Made by a program: the position numbers and the translations under genes. From JAENWD01 sp963837165 (GTDB lineage: Bacteria; Acidobacteriota; Vicinamibacteria; Vicinamibacterales; JAENWD01), in contig CAWIMD010000009.1 of NCBI GenBank assembly GCA_963837165.1, positions 62,001-126,000 of the forward strand: 64,000 nt of DNA, given 5' to 3'. Positions within the stretch are counted from its first letter, which is position 1, and each line of letters opens with the position of its first letter. This document shows positions 1 through 8,559 of the stretch, piece after piece. Below the pieces are notes generated by a model that was given only the letters and a program-made list of their open reading frames with translations, made no database searches and was not told the origin of the DNA.

Positions 1-674
1 TCATTCGCGCGTTGTACCGCCTGCAGACGTACCAGTTCCAGCCGCGGATCGTCCCGGCGGTGGACACCTACTTCAAGGGCCTCGCGCCGGCGGCGGCGCC
101 GCGGTGGCGCGAAGCGTTCGCGGACATCGCCGCTGCCGTCAGGAACCCGGCGACGCTGCTGTCGCTCCAGATCGAGGATCCGGGGCTCGCGGCGCTGACG
201 CGCAACACCTGCTCGATCACGCGGCTGGAAGGCAGCGCCAAGATCAATGTCGTGCCGCCCGAGGCGCACGCGGAGCTGGACTGCCGGCTCCTGCCGGACC
301 AGGAGCGGTCCGGCTTTCTGGCCGAGCTGGCCGCCGTGCTCAACGACCCCGGCATCCAGGTGGACACCATCATGGGCTTCACGCCCGCGGTGTCCTCCAC
401 GGATACGCCGCTCTACCGCGCGCTCGTGGACGCGACGAAGCGCCAGTTCCCGGAAGCCACCATCGTGCCGTCGGTCGAGACCGGCTTCACCGACAGCCAT
501 TTCTTCCGCGATCTCGGCATCGCCTGCTACGGCTTCGCGCCCGTGCTGATTCCGGCCGATCAGGAGTCGGGGGTGCACGGGAACAACGAGCGCATCTCGA
601 TCGAGAACGTCACGCGCGGCACGGCGGTCATGCTGGAGGTGGTGCGAACCGTGGCGGCGGGCGGCAGGGGCTAG
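1..674 (+). CDS. M20-family metallopeptidase/amidohydrolase, C-terminal part
   Basis: The gene enters from outside the window; the frame is open from base 3 and ends with TAG at 672-674. What remains is the dimerisation ('lid') domain with the M20 hallmark of a Cys-Ser-Ile/Thr-rich strand, followed by the end of the catalytic domain. The late motif ETGFTDSHFF and the terminal VHGNNERI carry residues that in M20 peptidases complete the di-zinc site (the His of HGxNE). By family it would be a hydrolase of peptides, N-acyl amino acids or carbamoyl compounds; the substrate cannot be told from this fragment. An MFS transporter gene starts 4 bases downstream, so the two probably share a transcript and may handle the same compound. 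Confidence 0.88.
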   Translation, partial: IRALYRLQTYQFQPRIVPAVDTYFKGLAPAAAPRWREAFADIAAAVRNPATLLSLQIEDPGLAALTRNTCSITRLEGSAKINVVPPEAHAELDCRLLPDQERSGFLAELAAVLNDPGIQVDTIMGFTPAVSSTDTPLYRALVDATKRQFPEATIVPSVETGFTDSHFFRDLGIACYGFAPVLIPADQESGVHGNNERISIENVTRGTAVMLEVVRTVAAGGRG

Positions 675-677
675 CCG

Positions 678-1976
678 GTGGGCCCGGCCGGGGGCACCCG
701 CTGGCGCGTCCTCGGGTTCGCGTTCGCGCTGGCCGTCGTCACCTACCTCGATCGCATCGCGATCTCGGCGGCGGCCCCGTTTCTGATGGCCGACCTGCAC
801 CTGACCGTGCTGGAGATGAGCGCGGTCTTCGGGGCGTTCACGCTCGCGTATTCCCTGTTCGAGATCCCATCCGGGTGGCTGGCCGACGTGCTGGGCCCGC
901 GCCGCGTGCTCACGCGCATCGTCCTGTGGTGGTCCGCCTTCACGATGCTGACCGGGACCGTCCGCGGGTACGGGTCGCTCCTGGCCGTGCGCTTCCTGTT
1001 CGGTGCGGGCGAGGCCGGGGCCTTCCCGAGCGTGGCCCGCAGCTTCTCGCGCTGGTTCCCGGCGCGCGAGCGCGGGCGTGCCAACGGCGTGATGTTCCTC
1101 GGGTCCCGCCTGGGCGGCATGCTCGCCTCGCCGGTGGCGCTGCTGCTCATCGCCCGCTGGGGCTGGCGCGCCACGTTTGCGGGACTCGGGCTGCTGGGGC
1201 TCGGATGGGCGCTTGCCTGGTTCCTCTGGTACCGGGACGATCCGGCGCAGCACCCGGCCGTCACTCCCGCGGAGCTCGCCTGGATTGGGCAGGATCCGGG
1301 ACGCGATGCCGCGGTCCCGGCGACGCCCTGGCGCGCCCTGCTCGGCAGCCGGAACCTGTACGCCATCTGCGCGATGTACTTCGCGTTCGGCTACGGGCTC
1401 TACTTCTACTTCACCTGGCTGCCGACGTACCTGATCCGGGTGCTCGGGTTCTCGCTCGTCAGCGGCGGGTTCTTCGCGGCGCTTCCCTTCCTCCTGGCCG
1501 GTCTTGCGGACGTGGGCGGCGGATGGCTGACCGATCGGCTCTCGCGCACGCACGGCCTGCGGGTCGGGCGCTGTTATCTGGGCAGCGCCGCCTTCCTGGC
1601 ATCGGCGGTCCTCGTCGTGGCTTCCACGCTGGTGCACTCGGCCACGGGCGGGGCCGTGCTCCTCGCCTTCGCCCTCGCGTCGGCCAATCTCGCTCTCGGC
1701 GCCTGCTGGGCCGTCCCCCTCGACATCGCGCCCTCCCACGCAGGCGTGGTCACCGGCTGCATGAACACCTTCGGCAACCTCGGCGGCCTGGCCGGCCCCA
1801 TGGTGGTGGGGATTGCGGTGGACTGGTGGCACTCCTGGACGCTGCCGCTGCACATCGCGGCGGGCGTGTACGTCTGCGGCGCGCTTGCCTGGCTGGTCAT
1901 CGACCCGTCCACGCGCCTGGCGTCGCCCCCGCCCCGCAGCCTCCTGCGCGCATCCGGGCCCGACGCGATAGTCTAG
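678..1976 (+). CDS. MFS transporter, anion:cation symporter-like
   Basis: A 432-residue major facilitator with about 12 hydrophobic segments. The first helix carries TYLDRIAIS, and the helix 2-3 loop motif GWLADVLGPRR is the MFS signature; the combination resembles the ACS branch (organic acid, hexuronate and phthalate transporters). The start is GTG at 678, supported by AGGGG seven bases upstream. It begins 4 bases after the M20 peptidase stop, implying co-transcription and possible uptake of the peptidase substrate or export of its product. The substrate is not predictable. No truncation is visible. Confidence 0.9.
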   Translation: MGPAGGTRWRVLGFAFALAVVTYLDRIAISAAAPFLMADLHLTVLEMSAVFGAFTLAYSLFEIPSGWLADVLGPRRVLTRIVLWWSAFTMLTGTVRGYGSLLAVRFLFGAGEAGAFPSVARSFSRWFPARERGRANGVMFLGSRLGGMLASPVALLLIARWGWRATFAGLGLLGLGWALAWFLWYRDDPAQHPAVTPAELAWIGQDPGRDAAVPATPWRALLGSRNLYAICAMYFAFGYGLYFYFTWLPTYLIRVLGFSLVSGGFFAALPFLLAGLADVGGGWLTDRLSRTHGLRVGRCYLGSAAFLASAVLVVASTLVHSATGGAVLLAFALASANLALGACWAVPLDIAPSHAGVVTGCMNTFGNLGGLAGPMVVGIAVDWWHSWTLPLHIAAGVYVCGALAWLVIDPSTRLASPPPRSLLRASGPDAIV

Positions 1977-2018
1977 GGTGCGCGCCGGACGTCCAGCCCG
2001 GCGTTCAGAAGGGGTTCC

Positions 2019-3044
2019 ATGACCGACACGATCCAGGCCGCTCCGCCCTCTCCGCAGCGCATCCTCCAGACGTTGGGCGCGTTCCATCAGACCGCGGCGC
2101 TGCGGGCCGCCATTCATCTCGATCTGTTCACGACCCTCGCGGACGGCTACTCCGACGCTCCGGCCATTGCCGGACGTGTGGGCGCATCGGACAAGGGCAC
2201 GCGGGTGCTCTGCGACAGCCTCGTCGTGATGGGCTTTCTGACCAAGAGCGGCGACCGCTACGGCCTGACGGCGGAGAGCGCCGCGTTCCTCAGCACGCGA
2301 TCGCCGGCCTACCTCGGCTCCGTCGCCCGCTTCCTGGTGGACGATCCCGAGCTCGTTCGGGCCTTCGAGGACCTGACCGCCGTCGTCCGCAAAGGCGGCG
2401 CGGTCTTCAGCGACGAGGGGACCGTCTCGCGCGACAACCCGGTGTGGATCACCTTCGCGCGGTCGATGGCGCCGATGATGGCCATGCCGGCAGAGCTGCT
2501 GGCGCGGCGTCTCGGCGCGGACACGGACCAGCCGACGGAGGTGCTCGACATCGCGGCCGGCCACGGGCTCTACGGGCTGGCGTTCGCCCGCCACAATCCC
2601 CGCGCGCGCGTCACCGCCGTCGACTGGCCGCGCGTGCTGGAGGTGGCCCTGGAGAACGCGGCAAGGGCGGGTGTGACCGACCGGTACCGCACCGTGCCGG
2701 GGAGCGCCTTCGAGGTGGACTTCGGCGGCGTCTACGACACCGTGCTGCTGACGAACTTCCTCCACCACTTCGACGTGCCCACCTGCGAGGGGCTGCTGCG
2801 GCGGCTGCACGCCGTCACCAGGCCGGGCGGGCGCGCGGTCGCGGTCGAGTTCGTGCCGAACGACGACCGCGTGTCGCCGCCGAACGACGCCATGTTCAGC
2901 CTCATCATGCTGGCGACGACGGCCCACGGAGACGCCTACACCTACGCCGAGTACGATCGGATGTTCCGCAGCGCGGGCTTCACGAGGTGCGAGCTCATCG
3001 AGCTCGAGCCCCTGCCGCAGCGCGTGGTGGTGGCGCATCGATAA
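2019..3044 (+). CDS. SAM-dependent O-methyltransferase, plant-type/acetylserotonin-like
   Basis: 341 residues. The N-terminal ~100 residues form a winged-helix dimerisation domain (LRAAIHLDLF and RYGLTAESAAFL are typical). The C-terminal Rossmann domain has the SAM-binding loop VLDIAAGHGLYGLAFA and the acidic strand end TAVDWP. The later motif FLHHFD occupies the place of the catalytic His region in family-2 O-methyltransferases, so methylation of a hydroxyl on a small molecule is the likely reaction. AGAAGGGG sits five bases before the ATG. The gene is 42 bp after the MFS gene and 34 bp before the fucosidase, all on the same strand, so it could be part of a loose operon, though no pathway is evident. 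Confidence 0.85.
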   Translation: MTDTIQAAPPSPQRILQTLGAFHQTAALRAAIHLDLFTTLADGYSDAPAIAGRVGASDKGTRVLCDSLVVMGFLTKSGDRYGLTAESAAFLSTRSPAYLGSVARFLVDDPELVRAFEDLTAVVRKGGAVFSDEGTVSRDNPVWITFARSMAPMMAMPAELLARRLGADTDQPTEVLDIAAGHGLYGLAFARHNPRARVTAVDWPRVLEVALENAARAGVTDRYRTVPGSAFEVDFGGVYDTVLLTNFLHHFDVPTCEGLLRRLHAVTRPGGRAVAVEFVPNDDRVSPPNDAMFSLIMLATTAHGDAYTYAEYDRMFRSAGFTRCELIELEPLPQRVVVAHR

Positions 3045-3078
3045 CCGCCGCCCCCCGGGCGGTGCAAGGAGAATGCGG

Positions 3079-4632
3079 ATGCGCATGACGAGATGGCTGG
3101 GGCTGGTCGGCGCCGTGCTGGCGTCGGGCGGGCTCATGGCTCATGCCCCCACCGACGCGGCCTCCGTGCAGGAGCGCGTGGCGGCGAAAGTGCGGGAGGT
3201 GAAGGAGGTCGCCGCAGGCGGCCCGTTCGCGCCCAGATGGGCGTCGCTGGAGCACTTCCAGACGCCCGAGTGGTACGAGGACGGGAAGTTCGGCATCTTC
3301 ATCCACTGGGGCGTCTACTCGGTGCCGGCGTTCGGCAACGAGTGGTACCCGCGCAACATGTACAAGCGGGACGAGCCCGCCTTCCAGCACCACATCGCCA
3401 CCTGGGGAGCGCAGTCCACGTTCGGCTACAAGGACTTCATCCCCATGTTCAAGGCCGAGCACTTCGACGCGAGAGCCTGGGCCGCACTCTTCAAGGAGGC
3501 CGGCGCCCGCTACGTCGTGCCGGTGGCCGAGCACCATGACGGCTTCCCGATGTACGACTGCAGCTTCACCGACTGGAGCGCCGCGAAAATGGGCCCGCAC
3601 CGGGACGTCGTCGGCGAGCTGGCCGAGGCGGTTCGCGCCGAGGGGCTGGTGCTGGGCGTGTCGTCGCACCGCGCCGAGCACTGGTGGTTCTACGACCAGG
3701 GCATGACGTTCGACTCCGACGTCCGCGATCCGCGGTACGCGGGCCTGTACGGACCGGCCCGCAGTCGAGAGAAGGCCGAGAACGGAAGCGAGCCGCCCGA
3801 TCAGGCGTACCTCGACGACTGGCTGGCGCGCACGGCGGAGCTCGTGGACAAATACCACCCGCAGCTTGTCTGGTTCGACTGGTGGATCGCGCAACCCGCC
3901 TTCCACCCCAGCCTCCAGACCTTCGCGGCCTTCTACTACAACCGCGGCAAGGCATGGGGCAAAGGCGTCGCGATCAACTACAAGAAGCACGGCGGCGAGT
4001 CGTTCCCGGACACTGCCGGCGTCCTCGACGTCGAGCGGGGGCAGCTCGGCGAGATCCGGCCCCTGTTCTGGCAGACCGACACGTCCGTCTCGAAGAACTC
4101 CTGGGGCTACGTCACCAACCAGCAGTACAAGACCGTGGACTCCATCGTCGACGACCTGGTGGACATCGTCAGCAAGAACGGCAGCCTGCTGCTGAACATC
4201 GGGCCGAAGCCCGATGGCACGATTGCCGAGCCCGAACAGCGGATGCTGCGCCAGATTGGTGCCTGGCTGAAGGTGAACGGCGAGGCCATCTACGGGACGC
4301 GGCCGTTCACGATCTTCGGCGAGGGGCCGACGAAGGTCATCGAGGGCCCGTTCGCCGACACCAAGCGCAAGCCGTTCACGGCCGAGGACGTGCGGTTCAC
4401 GACGAAGGGCGATACGCTCTACGCGATCGTGCTCGCGTGGCCCGACGACGGGCAGGTGACCGTGAAGTCACTGGGCCAGGGATCGGCTCAGTGGCCGGGT
4501 GGGATCGCGTCGGTCGAGCTCGTGGGCGCCGCCGCGCCCGTGAAGTGGACGCGGGATGCCGGCGGGCTGCACGTGGCCCTGCCGAAGGACAGGCCGAGCG
4601 ATGACGCGCTGACGCTGCGGATTCGGAAGTAG
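3079..4632 (+). CDS. Secreted alpha-L-fucosidase, GH29
   Basis: Retaining glycoside hydrolase that releases terminal L-fucose. The GH29 signature is clear: FGIFIHWGVYSVP near the N-terminus, EHHDGF, and the nucleophile region LVWFDWW, where the Asp encoded at 3877-3879 is the expected nucleophile. A short Ala-rich signal peptide ends near AHAPTDAAS, so the protein is exported. The frame allows ATG at 3073, 3079 or 3085; AAGGAG at 3066-3071 leaves only 1 base to the first but 7 to 3079, so 3079 is preferred (517 residues). The C-terminal ~110 residues form the usual beta-sandwich. Its TAG stop lies inside a REP-like palindrome shared with the convergent neighbour. Confidence 0.93.
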   Translation: MRMTRWLGLVGAVLASGGLMAHAPTDAASVQERVAAKVREVKEVAAGGPFAPRWASLEHFQTPEWYEDGKFGIFIHWGVYSVPAFGNEWYPRNMYKRDEPAFQHHIATWGAQSTFGYKDFIPMFKAEHFDARAWAALFKEAGARYVVPVAEHHDGFPMYDCSFTDWSAAKMGPHRDVVGELAEAVRAEGLVLGVSSHRAEHWWFYDQGMTFDSDVRDPRYAGLYGPARSREKAENGSEPPDQAYLDDWLARTAELVDKYHPQLVWFDWWIAQPAFHPSLQTFAAFYYNRGKAWGKGVAINYKKHGGESFPDTAGVLDVERGQLGEIRPLFWQTDTSVSKNSWGYVTNQQYKTVDSIVDDLVDIVSKNGSLLLNIGPKPDGTIAEPEQRMLRQIGAWLKVNGEAIYGTRPFTIFGEGPTKVIEGPFADTKRKPFTAEDVRFTTKGDTLYAIVLAWPDDGQVTVKSLGQGSAQWPGGIASVELVGAAAPVKWTRDAGGLHVALPKDRPSDDALTLRIRK

Positions 4633-4691
4633 CGCCAGCCTTCAGCAGCGCATCTCGTACCTGGTACGTAGGGCCGAACTTCAGCTCGGCC
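4629..4691. repeat. Two tandem REP-like palindromes with CTTCAG loop
   Basis: Two adjacent imperfect palindromes fill the gap between convergent genes. The first (4629-4650) reads GTAGCG...CTTCAG...; the second (4668-4691) reads GTAGGGCCGA-CTTCAG-TCGGCC-like with ~6 bp arms. A separate 13 bp palindrome, CGTACCTGGTACG, lies between them at 4656-4668. The GTAG start and CTTCAG loop recur at 38457-38540. The TAG of GH29 and the stop codon of the aldo/keto reductase both lie inside the elements. They could act as transcription or mRNA 3'-end structures; no T-tract follows. Confidence 0.5.
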
Positions 4692-5589
4692 GACCGTCGG
4701 CGAGGATGCGGTTCATGCGGTCGATCGTCTCGTCGAGCTCGGCGACGCTGGCGAACCCCACGACCACGGCGTCCACGCAGCCGCAGGTGAGCACGAAGCG
4801 CATGGCCTTCTCGCGGTCCGCGATGTCGTGGAAGTCGCCGTTGCCGATCAGTTTCATGCCGATGACGCCGCGCCCCTTGGCGTGCATGGCGTGCAGCTCC
4901 GTCATCGCGGCGTCGCGGTTGCCGGGCTCGGACCATTCACCCGTGGCGCCGTCCATGTGATGCCCCTGCGCGTTTACCCGCGCCAGGTGGACGTCCACCC
5001 AGTCCACCGTGGTGGCCGCCGTCAGCGCCGGCAGGCCGTGGCACGAGACGCCCTTGATCCGGATGGCGCCCTTCTGCTGCGCCTCGGAGAAGGCATCCTG
5101 CATCGGCCGGAGATCGGTCGGCCACGAGTGCGTCGTGGCGCAGTGGATCAGCACGCTGTCGATGTAGTCCACGCCCAGCTCGCGGCGGAAGCGGTCGAGC
5201 TCCACGAGCGGCTGATCGGTGAACGGCGCGCGGTCCCACGGCATCTTCGTCTGGATGAAGAGCTTCTCGCGGGGCAGGCCCTTGATCGCCTCGCGCACCA
5301 TGCCGTGGGTCTGGTAGTTGTGGGCCGTATCGATGTAGGTCACGCCGCGCTCGTACGCCGCGTGCACGAGGCGGGTGAAGCTGTCCTGCCCGAGGTCGCG
5401 CTGGACCTGCCCGTTGTTGGTGCCGGTGCCGATGCCGAGCCGCGAGAGCCGGATGCCGGACCTGCCGAGCGTCACCTGGTCGGTGGCCGTCCGGCGGCGG
5501 ACGGCGGCCACGCCGCGCGTGCCCAGCCCGACCGAGACTGCCGCGACCGAACCCTTCAGGAAATCGCGCCTGTTCATCGTGCCGGACAT
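4681..5589 (-). CDS. Tat-exported aldo/keto reductase
   Basis: 302 residues from the ATG at 5589, chosen because AGGGGGAG lies just upstream; a longer frame to 5640 has no such site. The N-terminus MNRRDFLKG is a twin-arginine signal followed by a hydrophobic stretch. The (beta/alpha)8 reductase follows with catalytic residues in their family positions: D87, Y92 (DTAHNY), K115 (TKM) and H149 (LIHC). It would reduce or oxidise a carbonyl/alcohol with NAD(P)H; periplasmic export of a nicotinamide enzyme implies cofactor bound before export, as proposed for Tat-exported Gfo/Idh proteins. It converges on the GH29 gene and shares its strand with the GT2 gene downstream of 6685. Substrate unknown. 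Confidence 0.88.
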   Translation of the reverse strand: MSGTMNRRDFLKGSVAAVSVGLGTRGVAAVRRRTATDQVTLGRSGIRLSRLGIGTGTNNGQVQRDLGQDSFTRLVHAAYERGVTYIDTAHNYQTHGMVREAIKGLPREKLFIQTKMPWDRAPFTDQPLVELDRFRRELGVDYIDSVLIHCATTHSWPTDLRPMQDAFSEAQQKGAIRIKGVSCHGLPALTAATTVDWVDVHLARVNAQGHHMDGATGEWSEPGNRDAAMTELHAMHAKGRGVIGMKLIGNGDFHDIADREKAMRFVLTCGCVDAVVVGFASVAELDETIDRMNRILADGRPS

Positions 5590-5671
5590 GGTGCTCCCCC
5601 TGTTGCTGCCAATGCTGCTCATCGGGCCCGACCGAGTCAAGTTCGGCCGCGATCGAGCCGCCCATGCCGCG

Positions 5672-6685
5672 TCAGATGATCGACGACGGCGAGGAGGTGG
5701 GGGAGAAGCTCACCAGGTCATCGCCCCAGATCGCCGAGCGCTCCTCGTCGGACACGAAGCGGTCGCGCCGGAAGTCGAGATCGAGCGTGCGGTTCGCCGC
5801 GTCGCCGAGGCCGAACAGGCAGCCCATGAACTCGCCGGCGGCCGAAACCGTGAGGCCGATGGCCAGCGACGGGAGGATCCCGGGCAGCAGGCGTCCCACC
5901 CACCCGAACTCCCACAAGCGTCTCGCGATGCGGCCGAACCGCACGATCGGGATCAGCGGCGCAGCGGCAGCGAACGCGAGTCGATGGACGAGTCCCCACC
6001 GGCGCGCGCGCATCGAGGCGAACTGCCGGCCGATGCAGTAGTTCTCGGCCACGAACGGCCGGAGGCGTGTCATGTACACGTGATAGGCCCGAGCCTCGGT
6101 CTCGAGCCACAGGCGGTGTCCGCGTCGCCGGAGATCCCAGTGGAAGATCGTGTCGGCGATGAAGAGCTCGGCAAGCTCCTCGCCGTACGCCACGAGCACC
6201 TCGCGCTTGTAGCTGCTGTTGTGGCCCGGCAGATCGTCGATCTCACCGCCCGTGGTCGGCTGGGCCCAGGGCCCGTACTGCAGCAGGTAGTTCGCCCACG
6301 CGCGGTACCGCTGAGGGTTGGCGAGTCCGATCGTCGGTCCGACCGCGGCCCAGGGCCCGTCATGTGCTCTGAGCAGCGCCTCGGCCCAGTCGGGCGCCGG
6401 GAAGCAGTGGTCCTCCGTCATGGCGACGATGGGTCCCCGCGCGGCGAGGATACCCGCCACCCGGGCGCGGTTCACCGCAGAAATCGGGCCGACCTCCACG
6501 ACTTGATGGCTGCCGAACGCGGAGAGCGCTCCGGGATCCAGGCCGAGCTCGGCGCGGGAGGCGGCGACAATGACGACCTCCATGCGGTCCCGCACCGTCT
6601 GCCTCGCAAGATAGCGAACCAGGCGCCTCATCGGGGCGAAGCCGTAGTACGCGACGATCACGACTGAGAGCGCCGGCCCGGTCAC
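5672..6685 (-). CDS. Family-2 glycosyltransferase with EDH motif
   Basis: 337 residues from GTG at 6685; the frame stays open further upstream, but that extension is Arg/Pro-rich shadow sequence. The fold begins SVVIVAYYGF, the GT-A Rossmann start. The metal-site position holds E91-D92-H93 (EDHCFPAPDW) instead of a plain DxD. A second motif, GHNSSYKR, and then FHWDLRRRGHRLWL complete the catalytic domain. Two or three hydrophobic segments near the C-terminus suggest membrane association. A close paralogue lies at 54163-55167 with EDH at the same residue numbers. It is divergent from the GMC oxidoreductase gene. The acceptor is unknown; surface glycan or glycolipid synthesis is the likely setting. 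Confidence 0.82.
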   Translation of the reverse strand: MTGPALSVVIVAYYGFAPMRRLVRYLARQTVRDRMEVVIVAASRAELGLDPGALSAFGSHQVVEVGPISAVNRARVAGILAARGPIVAMTEDHCFPAPDWAEALLRAHDGPWAAVGPTIGLANPQRYRAWANYLLQYGPWAQPTTGGEIDDLPGHNSSYKREVLVAYGEELAELFIADTIFHWDLRRRGHRLWLETEARAYHVYMTRLRPFVAENYCIGRQFASMRARRWGLVHRLAFAAAAPLIPIVRFGRIARRLWEFGWVGRLLPGILPSLAIGLTVSAAGEFMGCLFGLGDAANRTLDLDFRRDRFVSDEERSAIWGDDLVSFSPTSSPSSII

Positions 6686-6862
6686 GGTCCGGCGACCTTG
6701 GCGTCGGGTTGAAAGGCGCTCCGCTTCACCGTCATGCTGTGCCCGGCACTTCGTCCATGTGGCCGGCTCCGGCGCCGGGCAGCCACGCCTCCGATCTCCA
6801 GGGGCCGGCGGGCGCGTATTATAGTCGGCCGGCGGCCGCAGCGCGCGGTTTGCCGCACGCCG

Positions 6863-8434
6863 GTGCCATTCCTCGATTCCCGACGCATTCCCGCCGACGC
6901 CACCCTGCACGCCGACGCCTGCGTGGTCGGCTCGGGCCCCGCCGGCCTGGCCGTGGCGCTGCCGCTGGCCGACGTGGGGCGGCGCGTGATCGTGCTGGAG
7001 GCCGGCGGGAACGAAGGGGCGCCGGCGGCCGTGGAGGTCGGCGCGCTGGAGTCGACCGGCGCGTTCCCTGGCGAGCGCTTCGCGCTCCACCACGAAGGAT
7101 TCGGCGGAACCATGTGGTACGGCCGCTGCGTGACGCTCGATCCGATCGACTTCGAGGCGCGCGCGTGGATGCCCGCGAGCGGCTGGCCGATCGCACGGGC
7201 GGACGTCGAGTCGTACTACGCCCCGGCGGCCCGGTTCCTCGGCGTGCGGCGCCCCGAGGCCCTCGATCCCGAATTCTGGGCGGCCGAACCGGCACACGGC
7301 CTGCTCGAGGGCGGAGGCCTCGAGGCCCGGGTGCACGTATTCACGCCCGCCGGAGATCTCGGAGGCCGGAAGCGGCGCGAGGTCAGCCGATTGGCGGGCC
7401 TGCAGGCGATTACACGCGCCACCGCCACGGCCCTCGACGTGGACGACGGCGGCATCGCGTCGCTTCGCGCCATGACCGCGGCCGGCCGCGAATTCCGGGT
7501 GAAGGCCGGTCGATACGTGCTTGCGTGCGGCGGCCTCGAGAACACGCGGCTGCTGTTGATGCTGGCCCGTGCGCGGCCGGGGGTGCTCGGCACCTCCGGC
7601 GAGCTCGTCGGACGCGGCTACATGAACCATGTGCGCTCGGAGGGGGTCGGCCGCCTGTACCTGGATCGGGGACATCGAGACTATCGGCGGCTCTTCAGGC
7701 GTCTGACGCGGCAGTACTCGGGGCGATCCGGGGGCCGGGTGCAGATGGCCGCGGCGCTGGCCGAGCAGATCCAGCGTGGCGAGGGGCTGCCGAACGCCAC
7801 CAGCTTCTGTCATGCCGTCAGCGAGCCGCGCCTCGCGGCCGTCCGGACGGACCTGGGCCGGCTGGCGGCGGGGATCCGCAGTCGGGATCCGCGTGAGGCG
7901 CTCGCCATCGCCGCGCGTCTGGCGGGGGCGGTCCCGACCGGGGTGCGCGCCGCCGCCGCATGGGCCGGCGGTGTGCCGTACCTGATCGACCACCTCGTGC
8001 TCGTGGACCAGGTCGAGCAGCGGTTCGATGCCGCCAGTTGCGTCGTGCTGGGCGACGGCCGCGATGCGCTGGGACGGCCGCCACTACGGCTCGACTGGCG
8101 TGTCGGCCCAGAGGCGGTTGCCGCGGCGCGCCGGCTCCACCAGCTGCTCGCGGCGCGGCTCGCCGGGCAGGGAGTCGGGCGGCTGGAGAGCCCCTATCTC
8201 GGCGACCCGGATTTCGAACCGCCGGTCGGCGATTCCAGGCACCCGATGGGCACGACCCGCATGTCGGTGGATCCGCGGCACGGGGTCGTCGATCCCGACC
8301 TGCGGGTGCACGCGGTGGAGAACCTGTACGTGGCCGGCTCCTCGGTGTTCCCGGCGGGCGGCGCCGCCAACCCGACGCTCTCGATTGTGGCGTTGTCGCT
8401 GCGCCTGGCGGATCACCTCCTCGGCGCGATCTGA
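6863..8434 (+). CDS. GMC-family FAD-dependent oxidoreductase
   Basis: 523 residues from GTG at 6863; earlier in-frame codons give an Arg-rich extension with no family match. The ADP-binding motif VVGSGPAGLAVAL followed by VLEAGG is the GMC FAD site. The central GMC motif appears as LACGGLENTRLLL. The C-terminal domain has HPMGTTRM and VAGSSVFPAGGAANPTLSIVALSLRLAD, which carry the catalytic His/Asn pair of glucose-methanol-choline oxidoreductases. The likely reaction is oxidation of an alcohol or sugar. No signal peptide is apparent. A TATTAT hexamer at 6817-6822 could be its -10 box, but no good -35 is seen. Divergent from the GT2 gene. Confidence 0.88.
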   Translation: MPFLDSRRIPADATLHADACVVGSGPAGLAVALPLADVGRRVIVLEAGGNEGAPAAVEVGALESTGAFPGERFALHHEGFGGTMWYGRCVTLDPIDFEARAWMPASGWPIARADVESYYAPAARFLGVRRPEALDPEFWAAEPAHGLLEGGGLEARVHVFTPAGDLGGRKRREVSRLAGLQAITRATATALDVDDGGIASLRAMTAAGREFRVKAGRYVLACGGLENTRLLLMLARARPGVLGTSGELVGRGYMNHVRSEGVGRLYLDRGHRDYRRLFRRLTRQYSGRSGGRVQMAAALAEQIQRGEGLPNATSFCHAVSEPRLAAVRTDLGRLAAGIRSRDPREALAIAARLAGAVPTGVRAAAAWAGGVPYLIDHLVLVDQVEQRFDAASCVVLGDGRDALGRPPLRLDWRVGPEAVAAARRLHQLLAARLAGQGVGRLESPYLGDPDFEPPVGDSRHPMGTTRMSVDPRHGVVDPDLRVHAVENLYVAGSSVFPAGGAANPTLSIVALSLRLADHLLGAI

Positions 8435-8509
8435 GGACGGCTCACGGCCACCGGGACGCTGGCGCGCGAGGTGATCGAACCGCTTCCTGTCGCATCGCGG
8501 GCGGCAGCC

Positions 8510-8538
8510 GTGCCGATTCCGGTCCCACGGCGTAGAAT
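8510..8538 (+). promoter_or_regulatory. Possible sigma-70-type promoter for the permease pair
   Basis: GTGCCG (8510-8515), 17 bp spacer, TAGAAT (8533-8538). The predicted start near 8545 leaves a short leader before the ATG at 8560. The -10 is good and the -35 weak. Confidence 0.33.
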
Positions 8539-8559
8539 GGCAGCGCGGTTCAACGCGAC

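Noticed and set aside
104..3088. A 994-residue open frame across the M20, MFS and methyltransferase genes
   Set aside because: Arg/Ala/Gly/Pro-rich shadow of three real genes in another frame, typical of high-G+C DNA; no family motifs.
5672..7993. N-terminal extension of the GT2 frame to 773 residues
   Set aside because: The first ~435 residues are an antisense shadow of the GMC oxidoreductase; the GT-A fold starts at the GTG at 6685.
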